Source of the DNA: Sphingomonas sanxanigenens
Lineage (GTDB): Bacteria > Pseudomonadota > Alphaproteobacteria > Sphingomonadales > Sphingomonadaceae
Length of the DNA: 36,498 bases
Reading direction: 5' to 3'
NCBI GenBank assembly: GCA_003240855.1
Contig: QFNN01000017.1
Coordinates: 1 to 36,498, forward strand
Positions within the stretch are counted from its first letter, which is position 1; every line of letters begins with the position of its first letter. The translations under genes and the position numbers were made by a program. Below are positions 23,929 through 32,556 of this stretch, piece after piece. The notes beneath the pieces were generated by a model. It ran no database searches, was not told where the DNA came from, and saw only the letters and a list, made by a program, of their open reading frames with translations.

Positions 23929-25917
23929 ATGTCCGCTACCAAAATACTCTGGGGCCAGATTCTTGTCGTCGCCGCCATTGTCCTGACCTGCGTCTGGGGC
24001 GCGACCGAATGGGTCGCCTGGCGTCTCGCCTTCCAGCCCGAATTGGGCGCACCGTGGTTCCGGCTGCTCGGTTTTCCCTTCTACCTGCCGCCGTCCTTCT
24101 TCTGGTGGTGGTACGCTTATGATGCCTATGCGCCACAGGTCTTCATTGAGGGCGCCTATATCGCCGCTTCGGGTGGATTGATCGGCGCCGCCGTCGCGAT
24201 TCTCATGTCGGTCTGGCGGGCGCGCGAGGCCAAGAATGTCGAGACTTATGGGTCCGCGCGCTGGGCCGAGAAGGGGGAGGTTCAGGGCGCCGGCCTGCTC
24301 GGCGCCGATGGCGTGGTGCTCGGCCGCTATGATCGCGACTATCTTCGCCATGACGGGCCGGAGCATGTGCTGTGCTTCGCGCCGACCCGCTCCGGCAAGG
24401 GCGTCGGTCTGGTCGTGCCCTCGCTGCTGACCTGGCCGGGATCGGCTATTGTCCACGACATCAAGGGCGAGAACTGGCAGCTCACCGCCGGCTTCCGGTC
24501 GAAGCATGGCCGCGTGCTGCTGTTCGATCCGACCAACGCCAAATCCTCGGCCTATAATCCGCTGCTGGAAGTGCGCCGCGGCGAATGGGAAGTGCGCGAC
24601 GTCCAGAACATCGCCGACATCCTGGTCGATCCCGAAGGCAGTCTTGAGAAGCGAAACCACTGGGAGAAAACCAGCCATGCCCTGCTGGTCGGCGCGATCC
24701 TGCATGTCCTCTATGCCGAATCCGACAAGACGCTGGCTGGCGTCGCCGCCTTCCTGTCCGATCCAAAGCGGCCGATCGAATCCACGCTCGCGGCGATGAT
24801 GAAGACCGCGCATCTGGGCGAAGCAGGGCCACACCCCGTCATCGCCAGCGCCGCCCGCGAGCTGTTGAACAAATCGGAGAACGAACGATCGGGCGTGCTC
24901 TCAACCGCCATGTCGTTCCTCGGCCTCTACCGCGATCCCGTCGTCGCCGAGGTCACGCGCCGCTGCGACTGGCGGATCGGCGATATCGTGGGTGGGAAGC
25001 ATTCCGCCACGCTTTACCTTGTCGTGCCGCCCTCCGACATCAACCGCACCAAGCCGCTGATCCGCCTGATCCTCAATCAGATCGGCCGCCGCCTGACCGA
25101 GGATCTGCAGGCGAAAGGCGGCCGCCATCGCCTGCTCTTGATGTTGGACGAGTTCCCGGCGCTCGGACGGCTCGACTTCTTCGAGAGCGCGCTGGCCTTC
25201 ATGGCCGGTTACGGCCTCAAGAGCTTCCTGATCGCCCAGTCGCTGAACCAGATCGAGAAGGCGTATGGCGCCAACAATTCGATCCTCGACAACTGCCATG
25301 TCCGCGTCAGCTTCGCCACCAATGACGAGCGCACCGCCAAGCGGGTGTCGGACGCCCTCGGCACCGCCACCGAAATGAAGGCAATGCGGAACTATGCCGG
25401 GCACCGGCTTTCGCCCTGGCTCGGCCATCTGATGGTGTCGCGCTCGGAAACCGCCCGACCGCTGCTCACGCCCGGCGAGGTGATGCAGCTCCCGCCGACC
25501 GACGAGATCGTCATGGTCGCCGGCCTTGCCCCGATCCGGGCGAAGAAGGCGCGCTACTATGAGGACGCCAGGTTCAAGGAACGCATCCTGCCGCCGCCGG
25601 CACTTGCCGCGCCCAAAATTGCCCGGCCTGACGATTGGACCGCCTTGCCATTGCCACCCGGCCCGCAGATCGCCGAGGGGACGGCAGCCGCTGAAACCGG
25701 GGATGACGATCCCACCGAATCCGAACGCCGCCAGCAGCCGGAACTCAACCGGGTACTGTCGCCCGAGAAGAAGATGCCGATCGACAATCCGTTCGAGATC
25801 GACGCCGACCGCGACGAGACGGAGGACGATGCAGCGCGCAACAGCAGGATGAGCCGGTTGATGCAGGGCGTGGCGCGCCAGGTCTCGCTCGATCCCGGTG
25901 ATGGAATGGAACTGTGA
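23929..25917 (+). CDS. traG: VirD4/TraG-type coupling protein ATPase
   Basis: This 662-residue inner-membrane ATPase brings the relaxase-DNA complex to the secretion channel. It has two or three N-terminal membrane segments (about 8-28, 50-64 and 78-95), Walker A APTRSGKGVG (151-160) and a Walker B LLLMLDEFPALG in the second half. The FLIAQSLNQIEKAYG segment is typical of TraG. An ATG 18 bases earlier (23911) would add six residues; I chose 23929 because family members start MSATKILWGQ. The C-terminal 100 residues are acidic and probably disordered. Confidence 0.96.
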   Translation: MSATKILWGQILVVAAIVLTCVWGATEWVAWRLAFQPELGAPWFRLLGFPFYLPPSFFWWWYAYDAYAPQVFIEGAYIAASGGLIGAAVAILMSVWRAREAKNVETYGSARWAEKGEVQGAGLLGADGVVLGRYDRDYLRHDGPEHVLCFAPTRSGKGVGLVVPSLLTWPGSAIVHDIKGENWQLTAGFRSKHGRVLLFDPTNAKSSAYNPLLEVRRGEWEVRDVQNIADILVDPEGSLEKRNHWEKTSHALLVGAILHVLYAESDKTLAGVAAFLSDPKRPIESTLAAMMKTAHLGEAGPHPVIASAARELLNKSENERSGVLSTAMSFLGLYRDPVVAEVTRRCDWRIGDIVGGKHSATLYLVVPPSDINRTKPLIRLILNQIGRRLTEDLQAKGGRHRLLLMLDEFPALGRLDFFESALAFMAGYGLKSFLIAQSLNQIEKAYGANNSILDNCHVRVSFATNDERTAKRVSDALGTATEMKAMRNYAGHRLSPWLGHLMVSRSETARPLLTPGEVMQLPPTDEIVMVAGLAPIRAKKARYYEDARFKERILPPPALAAPKIARPDDWTALPLPPGPQIAEGTAAAETGDDDPTESERRQQPELNRVLSPEKKMPIDNPFEIDADRDETEDDAARNSRMSRLMQGVARQVSLDPGDGMEL

Positions 25918-25924
25918 GGGACCG

Positions 25925-26356
25925 ATGACGAAACCGCCCCGTAAGCAGCGCCTCTCCGTCTATCTCGATCCCTCCATCATGAGCCGCCTGGCGGAACATG
26001 CCGCGCGCCGCGACCATTCGCGCTCGCTGGTGGCGGAAGCGGCGATCGAATCCTTCCTCTCGCCCGATGCCGCCGAACGGCAGGAGGCCGTCATCGCCAA
26101 GCGCCTCGACCAGCTCGATCGACGCATGACGAGGCTGGAGCGCGATGTCGGCATCGCCGTGGAGAGCCTTGCCGTCTTCATCAAATACTGGGTCTCGACC
26201 ACGCCGACCTTGCCGGAGCCAGCCGGCCAGGCGGCCCGCGCCAAGGCGGGCGAACGCTACGATCAGTTCGTCACGGCGCTCGGCCGCCGTCTCGCCAAAG
26301 GACCGAAGCTGCGGCAGGAAATCTCGGAGGACATAATGGGAAACGGGTCAGATTAA
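25925..26356 (+). CDS. CopG-like ribbon-helix-helix conjugation protein
   Basis: This 143-residue protein starts RLSVYLDPSIMSRLAEHAARRDHSRSLVAEAAI, a ribbon-helix-helix domain. A coiled coil follows (about 55-85, AKRLDQLDRRMTRLERDV) and then the conserved tail RYDQFVTALGRRLAKGPKLRQEISED. It lies 7 bases after traG; the place and pattern fit the CopG/TraD-like protein of these ICEs, thought to assist the relaxosome or regulate transfer. The last six residues (MGNGSD) differ from what follows the second copy of this 3' end at 32557. In relatives trbB follows directly; here ~8.1 kb of cargo intervenes. Confidence 0.9.
   Translation: MTKPPRKQRLSVYLDPSIMSRLAEHAARRDHSRSLVAEAAIESFLSPDAAERQEAVIAKRLDQLDRRMTRLERDVGIAVESLAVFIKYWVSTTPTLPEPAGQAARAKAGERYDQFVTALGRRLAKGPKLRQEISEDIMGNGSD
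26249..26332 (+). repeat. 84-base direct repeat, copy 1 (3' end of copG-like gene)
   Basis: This stretch encodes GERYDQFVTALGRRLAKG and following residues. It recurs at 32557-32640 with 3 differences in 84 bases, in the same orientation. Confidence 0.95.
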
Positions 26357-26422
26357 GTCTTCCTACGCACGACGTTAGCCCTCGCGGCACAAGGTGTCTA
26401 ATCGCCTGACTTACTGACCCGT
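26343..26422. repeat. Inverted 9-base pair around the copG/hypothetical junction
   Basis: ACGGGTCAG (26343-26351) and CTGACCCGT (26414-26422) flank the convergent stop codons of the CopG-like and hypothetical genes with 62 bases between. The pair may be a weak bidirectional terminator or a scar of insertion. It is not a typical IS end. Confidence 0.4.
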
Positions 26423-26769
26423 ATCGGGGTTGAAACATGAAGCGGCTCGAAGTCCAGCGGTGTCGGGTCATCGCCTTGACCGTTCTCGAAAAGCAACTGG
26501 GCCAGTCCGCTCGTCAACATGCAGAGATGCGGACCGGGATTCTCGACGATGCCTTCGTGCAGAACCGGACCATGGGCAAACAGGATCCCCCCGGACGGCT
26601 GGACCCACCGGCCGATCTCGGCGGCTTCGCATTTCCATGGATCAACCCGATTTTGGATCAGAAGATCAAGGCCACTCCAGTCCGCCCAGAAGATGCCGAC
26701 GCCCGCGCCGGTATCCTTGATGCGAACGAAGTAGACCTTCGTTTCGTCAGTGTGTCCGTAATCGCCCAT
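26398..26769 (-). CDS. Hypothetical cargo protein
   Basis: This 123-residue soluble protein has a consensus AGGAGG ribosome-binding site 6 bases before the ATG at 26769, which makes the frame credible. It has FVRIKDTGAGVGIFWADWSGLDLLIQ, a PSGGILFAHGPVLHEG loop and a PLDFEPLHVST end. I recognise no family. It is convergent with copG. Upstream it has a 13-base palindrome GTCACGTCGTGAC (26787-26799) that could be an operator. Confidence 0.7.
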   Translation of the reverse strand: MGDYGHTDETKVYFVRIKDTGAGVGIFWADWSGLDLLIQNRVDPWKCEAAEIGRWVQPSGGILFAHGPVLHEGIVENPGPHLCMLTSGLAQLLFENGQGDDPTPLDFEPLHVSTPIRVSKSGD

Positions 26770-26875
26770 CGCTGCCTCCTGGCGCAGTCACGTCGTGACG
26801 CTCCAATCTTTTAACAGATGTCTTGGCAAAAGAAAGCTGTCCTGATAGAGGAAGTTCGGAAAGGGGCGCTCGGCG

Positions 26876-28144
26876 ATGCGGCGATTCGGATGGAAGACGG
26901 CGGTGATCGCTCTCCTGTCGTTTTTGCCAGCGGCTTGCGGCTCCAATGCAAGCACTCAGCATGAGAGCGCCAAACCAGATACGAATGCCGAGCAGGTGCA
27001 GGCATCGGCCGGGAAGCCCGCACAGTCGGGCGATTGCATCGTTTCCCCGGTGGCAGAAGCCGAGAGCATCGCGCTCGACGATATACGCTGGCAGCGCTTC
27101 GATTTCTGGGTCGATCGGATGCGCCGCGGCGTCGCGCGACCCGCCGACGCCGGCGACCGGTCCGGCATCGGGCATTTCTGCGGCAGTTGGCTGGTAACGG
27201 TGCGTCAGCCCGATGCCGATAGTCGTTCGGGGACCATCGGTCTGACGGTGATGCCTGACGGCAGCTATTTCGCGCTGGTCCGTGACGGGCTGGCGGACGA
27301 TGGCTACGAGTTCCACATCGATCGCGGGCAACTGGCGGCGAGCGAGCGCGGTCTGCGCTTCGTTTCCGATCAGGGCTGGAACGACGAGGGACAATGGTTG
27401 CCGGTCAAGGGCGGTGGCATGGTCGCGATGATGCTACAGCGCATCCTGCTGTTTCAACCGATCGGGCCGATTGCCGGCCGACAGGTACGGACCGTGGCGG
27501 ACAGCGTGGCGACGACGGGCAAGGACATGGCCTCCAACGTCGCGCTGGCGTTGGCCGTCGCGCACACCTGGTCGCCCGACGCCGAACTGCGCGCGCTGGA
27601 GGCGCGACCGCACGATGGCGATTTCACGAACCCGGTCATCGTCCCGTCCTTCTATTCGCCGCAGAAGAACGTGACGATGGTCATGCTGTTCGATCCCGCC
27701 AAGGGGCAACTGCCGTCCGGCCGGACCTATCCGGGCGATGCGACCGGCACGGCGCACGCCATCCCGGCCGCGGCGACAGGCCTGCCGGCGGTCGCGGGCG
27801 GCGGTCGCGACGACGGCCCTGCTGTCTTGCGCTGGTGGGGAGACGGAGACGCCGCGCGACTGTGGTGGGTGTTCGGGCGCCCGATGACCGCGAGTGGTCG
27901 CGGCGACATTTGCTATGATGTGAAGCAGGGCACGACGCGGGACTGCCGGGCGCTGTTCGGCGATGATGTCGCCGATTACGAACGGCGCGCTGCCCAAGTC
28001 AGACGCGCACGTGCGCGACCGCCTGCGCCGTCTCCGCTGCAAGAAGGGGAAGCGAACGGCTGGTTCCTACCCCCGTGTGCGCGGGGCGGATTCGCGCCCG
28101 GTGATCAATGCTGGGACGGCGGACCGAAGACCGTGGTGCAATGA
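26876..28144 (+). CDS. Hypothetical lipoprotein, cargo A
   Basis: This 422-residue protein has a lipoprotein signal (MRRFGWKTAVIALLSFLPAACGS, lipobox LPAAC with Cys22). After a Ser/Ala/Glu-rich linker (23-50) comes a folded part with CIVSPVAEAESIALDDI, WLPVKGGGMVAMMLQR and a PSFYSPQKNVTMVMLFDP segment. A second part with WWGDGDAARLWWVF and GDICYDVKQGTTRDCRALFGDD follows. The last ~50 residues, Arg/Pro-rich and with two more Cys, look unlike the rest and could be read-through. No family is recognised. AAGGGG lies about 9 bases before the ATG. The next gene (28184) is in the same direction. Confidence 0.75.
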   Translation: MRRFGWKTAVIALLSFLPAACGSNASTQHESAKPDTNAEQVQASAGKPAQSGDCIVSPVAEAESIALDDIRWQRFDFWVDRMRRGVARPADAGDRSGIGHFCGSWLVTVRQPDADSRSGTIGLTVMPDGSYFALVRDGLADDGYEFHIDRGQLAASERGLRFVSDQGWNDEGQWLPVKGGGMVAMMLQRILLFQPIGPIAGRQVRTVADSVATTGKDMASNVALALAVAHTWSPDAELRALEARPHDGDFTNPVIVPSFYSPQKNVTMVMLFDPAKGQLPSGRTYPGDATGTAHAIPAAATGLPAVAGGGRDDGPAVLRWWGDGDAARLWWVFGRPMTASGRGDICYDVKQGTTRDCRALFGDDVADYERRAAQVRRARARPPAPSPLQEGEANGWFLPPCARGGFAPGDQCWDGGPKTVVQ

Positions 28145-28183
28145 AGTCAACCGGGACGTTGGAACCGTGGTGCGGGAAAGGCG

Positions 28184-28744
28184 ATGATGGGGAAAGTATC
28201 GAGCGTGGCGGGCAATCTGCTCAAGGTCGGACTGATGGTCCTGTTGGTAGTTTGGGTCTGGGGCGCGCGCCGGCAGGCGGGCGACCGTCACTGCTATCCG
28301 GTGAAGGCGACCCAGGAAGAGGCGTTCGGTTTCTTCGACTGGATCGCGACCGGGTGGGACTGGCCGCTTCACTGGATCAACGGCACGCGCGCCGAACCGA
28401 TCCCGTGCAAACCGGGCGTCATCGGCATCATGCAGGGCAAGGTCACGGTCGATATCTCCGACGACGTTTGGAGGGGGAGCGAGGCGTTTCGGAGCGAGGC
28501 GTTTCCCGGCGTCGGTGGCGTAGTGAAAAACGGGCACAACCCGCTCGACGCCATAACCAGCTCGCCGGTCGGGCATCGCTATCTCGATCGCTACCTGGCC
28601 GAGCATTCCGGCAACCGGGCCGCGACGCCGGGCGCCACACCGACCACCGCCACTGGCGACGAGGATCAGGGTCTCAGCCCCGAGGCGCGCGACCTGTTGG
28701 ACCGGCGCCTGCAAGAGATGAATCGCTCGAACGTTCAGCGGTGA
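28184..28744 (+). CDS. Hypothetical membrane-anchored protein, cargo A
   Basis: This 186-residue protein has one N-terminal membrane segment (VGLMVLLVVWVWGA, about residues 14-27) and a periplasmic part with CYPVKATQEEAFGFFDW and GVIGIMQGKVTVDI. A Pro/Thr-rich linker at 147-158 leads to a C-terminal helix. No family is recognised. A good GGGAAAGG ribosome-binding site precedes paired ATGs (28184 and 28187). Its 3' end overlaps the convergent gene by about 70 bases. Confidence 0.7.
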   Translation: MMGKVSSVAGNLLKVGLMVLLVVWVWGARRQAGDRHCYPVKATQEEAFGFFDWIATGWDWPLHWINGTRAEPIPCKPGVIGIMQGKVTVDISDDVWRGSEAFRSEAFPGVGGVVKNGHNPLDAITSSPVGHRYLDRYLAEHSGNRAATPGATPTTATGDEDQGLSPEARDLLDRRLQEMNRSNVQR

Positions 28745-29249
28745 CGCGCGCCATGCGCAGCGGATGGCGCGCGGCATGGCGGGCGAGCAGCATCGCCGCC
28801 GCCTGCGCGGTATCGCGTCGCATCCCGGTCATCACCGTCGCGACCACGGCGCTGTCCGGACGGCTCGCCATGCAAAGCCGCGATGCCTCGTTCCGTATCT
28901 TGACCACCACACACAGGCCGCGCGCGACGTCGCTATAGGCGACCGACCGGATCGGACCGACCCTCGCCAGCCAGCCCGACGGCAGGAAGCCGCGCAGGAA
29001 CGCGCGATCGTCATCGCCTTGCGGTCCATCGCCCAGGCCGCGCGACAGCAGCGCCACCCGCCGCGCATCCTCTGCGGATCGGTAGAAGGTCAGCATCATG
29101 CGCGCGCCGTCGCTGCGTCCGACCCAGCGCCGCGCCCAGGGGCCGCGCGTATCGTCGGACGCGAAACGCTCGGCGCGTTCGGCGCCCCACGGCGCAAGCA
29201 GCGGCCGTGGTGAGGCGAGCAGAAGCGCCACCGGGAGCAGATACCTCAC
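28674..29249 (-). CDS. Hypothetical exported protein downstream of the VIT gene
   Basis: The frame starts at GTG 29249, overlapping the VIT protein's stop (GTGA), and encodes about 191 residues. It has a signal peptide (VRYLLPVALLLASPRPLLA) and a mature part with RWVGRSDGARMMLTFYRS, ALLSRGLGDGPQGDDDRAF and GLCVVVKIRNEASRLCMASRPDSAVVA. Two Cys could form a disulfide. The longer frame upstream (to 29633) runs through the VIT gene and is not real. It is the third gene of the MerR-VIT operon; function unknown. Confidence 0.65.
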   Translation of the reverse strand: MRYLLPVALLLASPRPLLAPWGAERAERFASDDTRGPWARRWVGRSDGARMMLTFYRSAEDARRVALLSRGLGDGPQGDDDRAFLRGFLPSGWLARVGPIRSVAYSDVARGLCVVVKIRNEASRLCMASRPDSAVVATVMTGMRRDTAQAAAMLLARHAARHPLRMARVTAERSSDSSLAGAGPTGRAPRG

Positions 29250-30694
29250 GCACCAAGCTCCATCATCGTCATTAGCCGCTCGAACGGCTGCGGCACCGCA
29301 TCGGGGAACAGTTGATCGAGCAGTTCCGGCGGTGTCGCCGGATCGCGCGCCGCCGCCCGCGCGAGCAGCGCGATGGCGAGGTGATCCGGCGTCAGATGCA
29401 ACGCGGCTGCCGTATCGCGAACGACGGGCACGGCGGCGACCTCGCGCACCAGCGCCGCCGCCGCCGGCGGCAGATGCGCGGGATCGCCGGAGCGCAGCGA
29501 CAGCATCCCGTCCTGACGCCACAGCACCTGTCCGGCCGCCGACCGCAGACGGCGGCCGAGCAGCGGCAGGTTGAGCGGCCGTGTCCGTGGCAGCAGATGA
29601 TCGCGCAGCCAGTTGCCAAGCCGGACGGTCCACGGCGCGCGGGCGTTGGGGGTCGGAAGCCTCGGCAATGTCCTGCCTCGCCGGCCGGGCTGGATGTCGC
29701 CACCATCATCCAGTGGCGGCGCTTCAATGACCGGTGAGACGGGTTCCGCGACCGGCGGCATCGCGGCGGGGACGGGCTGGACCTCGGCCGCCCGCGCATC
29801 GACCAGCGCGAGCTTGCGCATCGCGGGCAGGACGCCGGACGCCTCTCCCTCCGGGCCGACGAAGACGAGGCTGGTTTCCGTCGTCAGCAGATTGCCCTTC
29901 ACCGCCAGGTCGCGCACCCGCGCGCGATCGACTTTGCCGCCGGCCGTGAGCAGCGCCGCGATTTCGGTCGCGCAATGCAGCGCCATTTCCGCGCGCACGT
30001 CGTCGGCCGAGCGATCGGTCAGCGCCCCCTTGAAGCCGGCTGGGACGACGACCTCCAGCATTATCGGCGACCCGTCGATCCGCTGCTTCGGCGGCAGATC
30101 GCGTCCGGCGGCGAGCACCCGGATCGCGTCGGCGCCCTCAATGGTCAGCGTGACCGGATGCGACACGCCGCTGTGGCGCGGCAGCAAATGATCGGGCAAC
30201 GCCGGAACGGCGCGGTCCGGATCCACGCCCGGGCACAGCCGCAGCATCGCGCCGGTCTCCCCGATACCGATCACGCTTTCGAAACGCAGCGTGACCGACT
30301 CTCCCGGCCGGACGCCGGCGACCGACAGCGCCTGCCAGCCCTGCTTCAGTTCTTCCAGAAGGATCGCTCGGTTCCCGTCGATCGCACCGCCGTCATAGGT
30401 CCCTTCGGCGCGACGACGCGCGCGCGCGCGCGCGCTCCAGCGCTGGTCGCCGATGCTGACCGCCATGTCGTGGACGACGGCCCCGGCCAGCGCTGGTGGC
30501 ATCGTCAACACCACCTCGATCGGCACGTGTTCTCGATTGGTAAACGTGCGCACGAGGATCAGCCGGGCGATCGGCGGCACAATGCGGAGCCGGATGTCGG
30601 TGGTATCGAGCAGCAACGGCGGGCGGGGTGTCGCCGCGGGCCGCAACAGCGGCAGCAGCGGATCGGTCAGCCCGGGGCCGGTCGGCTCGATCAT
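29246..30694 (-). CDS. VIT-domain protein lacking a vWA domain
   Basis: This 482-residue protein has an N-terminal VIT-type beta domain at about residues 29-150 (PIARLILVRTFTNREHVPIEVVLTMPPALAGAVVHDMAVSIGD, then GNRAILLEE and VRPGESVTLRFE). In VIT-vWA proteins a vWA domain with DxSxS follows; here none is seen. The segment that usually comes after vWA, VRDLAVKGNLLTTETSLVFV, is present (about 255-275). A Pro-rich linker (320-350) and a helical C-terminal part follow. There is no signal peptide. It overlaps the MerR gene (ATGA) and the downstream exported gene (GTGA). Confidence 0.7.
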   Translation of the reverse strand: MIEPTGPGLTDPLLPLLRPAATPRPPLLLDTTDIRLRIVPPIARLILVRTFTNREHVPIEVVLTMPPALAGAVVHDMAVSIGDQRWSARARARRRAEGTYDGGAIDGNRAILLEELKQGWQALSVAGVRPGESVTLRFESVIGIGETGAMLRLCPGVDPDRAVPALPDHLLPRHSGVSHPVTLTIEGADAIRVLAAGRDLPPKQRIDGSPIMLEVVVPAGFKGALTDRSADDVRAEMALHCATEIAALLTAGGKVDRARVRDLAVKGNLLTTETSLVFVGPEGEASGVLPAMRKLALVDARAAEVQPVPAAMPPVAEPVSPVIEAPPLDDGGDIQPGRRGRTLPRLPTPNARAPWTVRLGNWLRDHLLPRTRPLNLPLLGRRLRSAAGQVLWRQDGMLSLRSGDPAHLPPAAAALVREVAAVPVVRDTAAALHLTPDHLAIALLARAAARDPATPPELLDQLFPDAVPQPFERLMTMMELGA

Positions 30695-31074
30695 CCCGCC
30701 CCCCCGGCCGCTGCGCGCCGGCGCGGCTTCGATGCCCCGCTGGACAGGGCGGACCGCAACCGCGCCTCCGTCCGCTCGACGATCTGATCGACCGCCGCAT
30801 CACTGCCCAGAAGCTCGGGCGCGATGACCAGCGTCACGCCATCCACGACCGGAACGGGTACGCCTTCGCGGGCGTCGAGAAGCAACCGGATCGCCGCGTT
30901 GGGAAAGCCAAGATCCTTGAGGCGCTGGAACCGCCGGATCGCCTTGACATGCGCGTCACCGTAGCGGGCATAGGTCCGCCCGCCATCCGGCGAAGGAACG
31001 AAGCCCTCGCCGATCAGGAACCGGATCTGGCGAACCGTCGCGCCTGTCGCGGCGGCCAGGTCATCGAGTTTCAT
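30691..31074 (-). CDS. MerR-family transcriptional regulator
   Basis: This 127-residue protein has a MerR-type winged helix at residues 1-70 (LDDLAAATGATVRQIRFLIGEGFVPSPDGGRTYARYGDAHVKAIRRFQRLKDLGF). A short effector region and a basic tail (KPRRRAAAGG) follow. It lacks the Cys pattern of metal-sensing MerR proteins. It is the first gene of the VIT operon and probably autoregulates it, possibly sensing the state of the VIT complex; this last is inference. Confidence 0.85.
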   Translation of the reverse strand: MKLDDLAAATGATVRQIRFLIGEGFVPSPDGGRTYARYGDAHVKAIRRFQRLKDLGFPNAAIRLLLDAREGVPVPVVDGVTLVIAPELLGSDAAVDQIVERTEARLRSALSSGASKPRRRAAAGGAG

Positions 31075-31255
31075 GGGATATCAGCATATCGACCTGTCCG
31101 TGGGCGACCCAGGAATTCCAGCATCGCCGTTGCTCCCTTTTAACACATGATTTGTGAAAAGCAATTCGGTCGGTGACGGTGCGCACATTCTCCCTTGCCG
31201 TATATCTCGCTTCTTGCGACAATATTCTTGTCAAAAGAGACAGGGGACGAGTCGG

Positions 31256-32026
31256 ATGAATATGCGTCTAGCGCTGCTGACCATCGCGTTGCTGTCGGGA
31301 TGCAATCGGCCATCGGACAGCTCGAACACCGCGACGCAGTTGGAAGGGGAGAACCGATCGCAGGAAACGACCGAACCTTTTGCCGCGACCAATGCCCTTG
31401 CAGGCGGCTTCGACGCCCGCGCCGATATCGACAGCTACAACCGCACGGTCGAGCTTGCGAAGGATGCGCTCGCGCTTGGCAATCTCTCCGGTGCCTCGGG
31501 CGTCAGGAAGGAAACGCCCGGAATGTCCGAGGGCGAGCGGGAGTTCACCGCACGCGCGCTCGCCAGCACCCTCCCGCCAGTCGGCAGCGGTGATGGACCC
31601 GAACGCGTGGTGCAGCACGAGGTCAATCTCGATCCGCCCCGGGATGCCAAATGGATCGCGCGGTCACGGGTCGTCTATGCGGGTGCAAGGCCGATCGAAG
31701 TCTATCTGTTCGATGACCCGGTTGTTCCCGCCAACGCCGCGCCCGAAGATGCGGCGTCGATGCTGGCGTGGAAATCCGACCGGCTCATCGACATGCCGAT
31801 CGGAGAACTGGCGCGCACGAGCAGCACGGGCAAAGGCCCCGCGGCGTGGTGCATCGCGTTTCCGATAAAGGTGTCACGCGAGGGCATCTGCACCATGACC
31901 GCCAACAGCACGAAGCGGTTGCTGCTGACCACCTACATTCGCCGCGACGACAGCGAGCCTGTCGCCAACCGCGAGGCTCTCGGACGGCTTTTTGACGCAC
32001 TAAGAGCAATGTATGCGAAGCGGTGA
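31256..32026 (+). CDS. Hypothetical lipoprotein, cargo A
   Basis: This 256-residue protein has a short lipoprotein signal (MNMRLALLTIALLSGCN, lipobox LLSGC, Cys16). A Ser/Thr/Glu-rich linker and a folded part with ERVVQHEVNLDPPRDAKWIARSRVVYAG and PIEVYLFDDPVVPANAAPED follow. Near the end two Cys (AWCIAFP and EGICTMT) could pair. No family is recognised. It is divergent from the MerR gene across 181 bases, with GGGGAC upstream of the ATG. Its stop overlaps a GTG that could start the next gene. Confidence 0.75.
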   Translation: MNMRLALLTIALLSGCNRPSDSSNTATQLEGENRSQETTEPFAATNALAGGFDARADIDSYNRTVELAKDALALGNLSGASGVRKETPGMSEGEREFTARALASTLPPVGSGDGPERVVQHEVNLDPPRDAKWIARSRVVYAGARPIEVYLFDDPVVPANAAPEDAASMLAWKSDRLIDMPIGELARTSSTGKGPAAWCIAFPIKVSREGICTMTANSTKRLLLTTYIRRDDSEPVANREALGRLFDALRAMYAKR

Positions 32027-32115
32027 GCAGCAATCATCTGATTGCCCACATCGCTAAAAGGCCGATACCTGGTGGTCTATGGACGATCGCCAGGACAGGA
32101 AGGCGACAACTCCCT

Positions 32116-32478
32116 ATGTTTATTTGGGTCTTGCTTCTCGCGTGGATCGGATCCGTTGTGATCGTCGTCCGCTCCTTTCCGAAGGCACCGGAGGTACGGC
32201 GTCGTCTGAATGCCTTATTGTTCATGATCATACCGTGGGGTCTCACGATTTTCTTGGGTCCTTTCGTGATAGACCATCATGCGGTCGGCACGCACATCCG
32301 GGAACGGATGATGATCGGCCAGTATGGGGCCATGGTCCTTCTTTGCTTCATTGCTGCTCTCGGCATCGTTCAGGCGCGTGGCGCGAGACGATGCGCATCG
32401 GCGATCAGCGTCGCTAACTTGATCCCAGTCTTTCTGCTGGTCTGCGTCAGCGTCATGATCCTTGACCCCGGCTCCTAA
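32116..32478 (+). CDS. Small multi-spanning membrane protein, cargo A
   Basis: This ~120-residue protein has four hydrophobic segments (FIWVLLLAWIGSVVIVV, LFMIIPWGLTIFLGPFVI, YGAMVLLCFIAALGIV and VANLIPVFLLVCVSVMIL). I chose the ATG at 32116, which has AGGAAGG 12 bases upstream and begins with the first membrane segment. A GTG at 32023 would add 31 basic residues and overlap the lipoprotein stop. No family is recognised. Base use is less GC-rich than the trb genes. Confidence 0.65.
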   Translation: MFIWVLLLAWIGSVVIVVRSFPKAPEVRRRLNALLFMIIPWGLTIFLGPFVIDHHAVGTHIRERMMIGQYGAMVLLCFIAALGIVQARGARRCASAISVANLIPVFLLVCVSVMILDPGS

Positions 32479-32556
32479 GCAACGCGCAACGTGCGTGAAC
32501 CGAGTGCCGCCAACCGTCGCAGCCGCGCCGATCCGCTTGCGGCACGCGCCACGGCC

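Noticed and set aside
28674..29633. 319-codon minus-strand frame beginning inside the VIT gene
   Set aside because: Its first ~130 residues are an out-of-frame shadow of the VIT gene; the real gene begins at GTG 29249.
30415..30436. CG-alternating run (cgcgcgcgcg) in the VIT gene
   Set aside because: It encodes an Arg/Ala run in frame (ARARARRRAEG) and is explained by codon use; no sign of a separate element.
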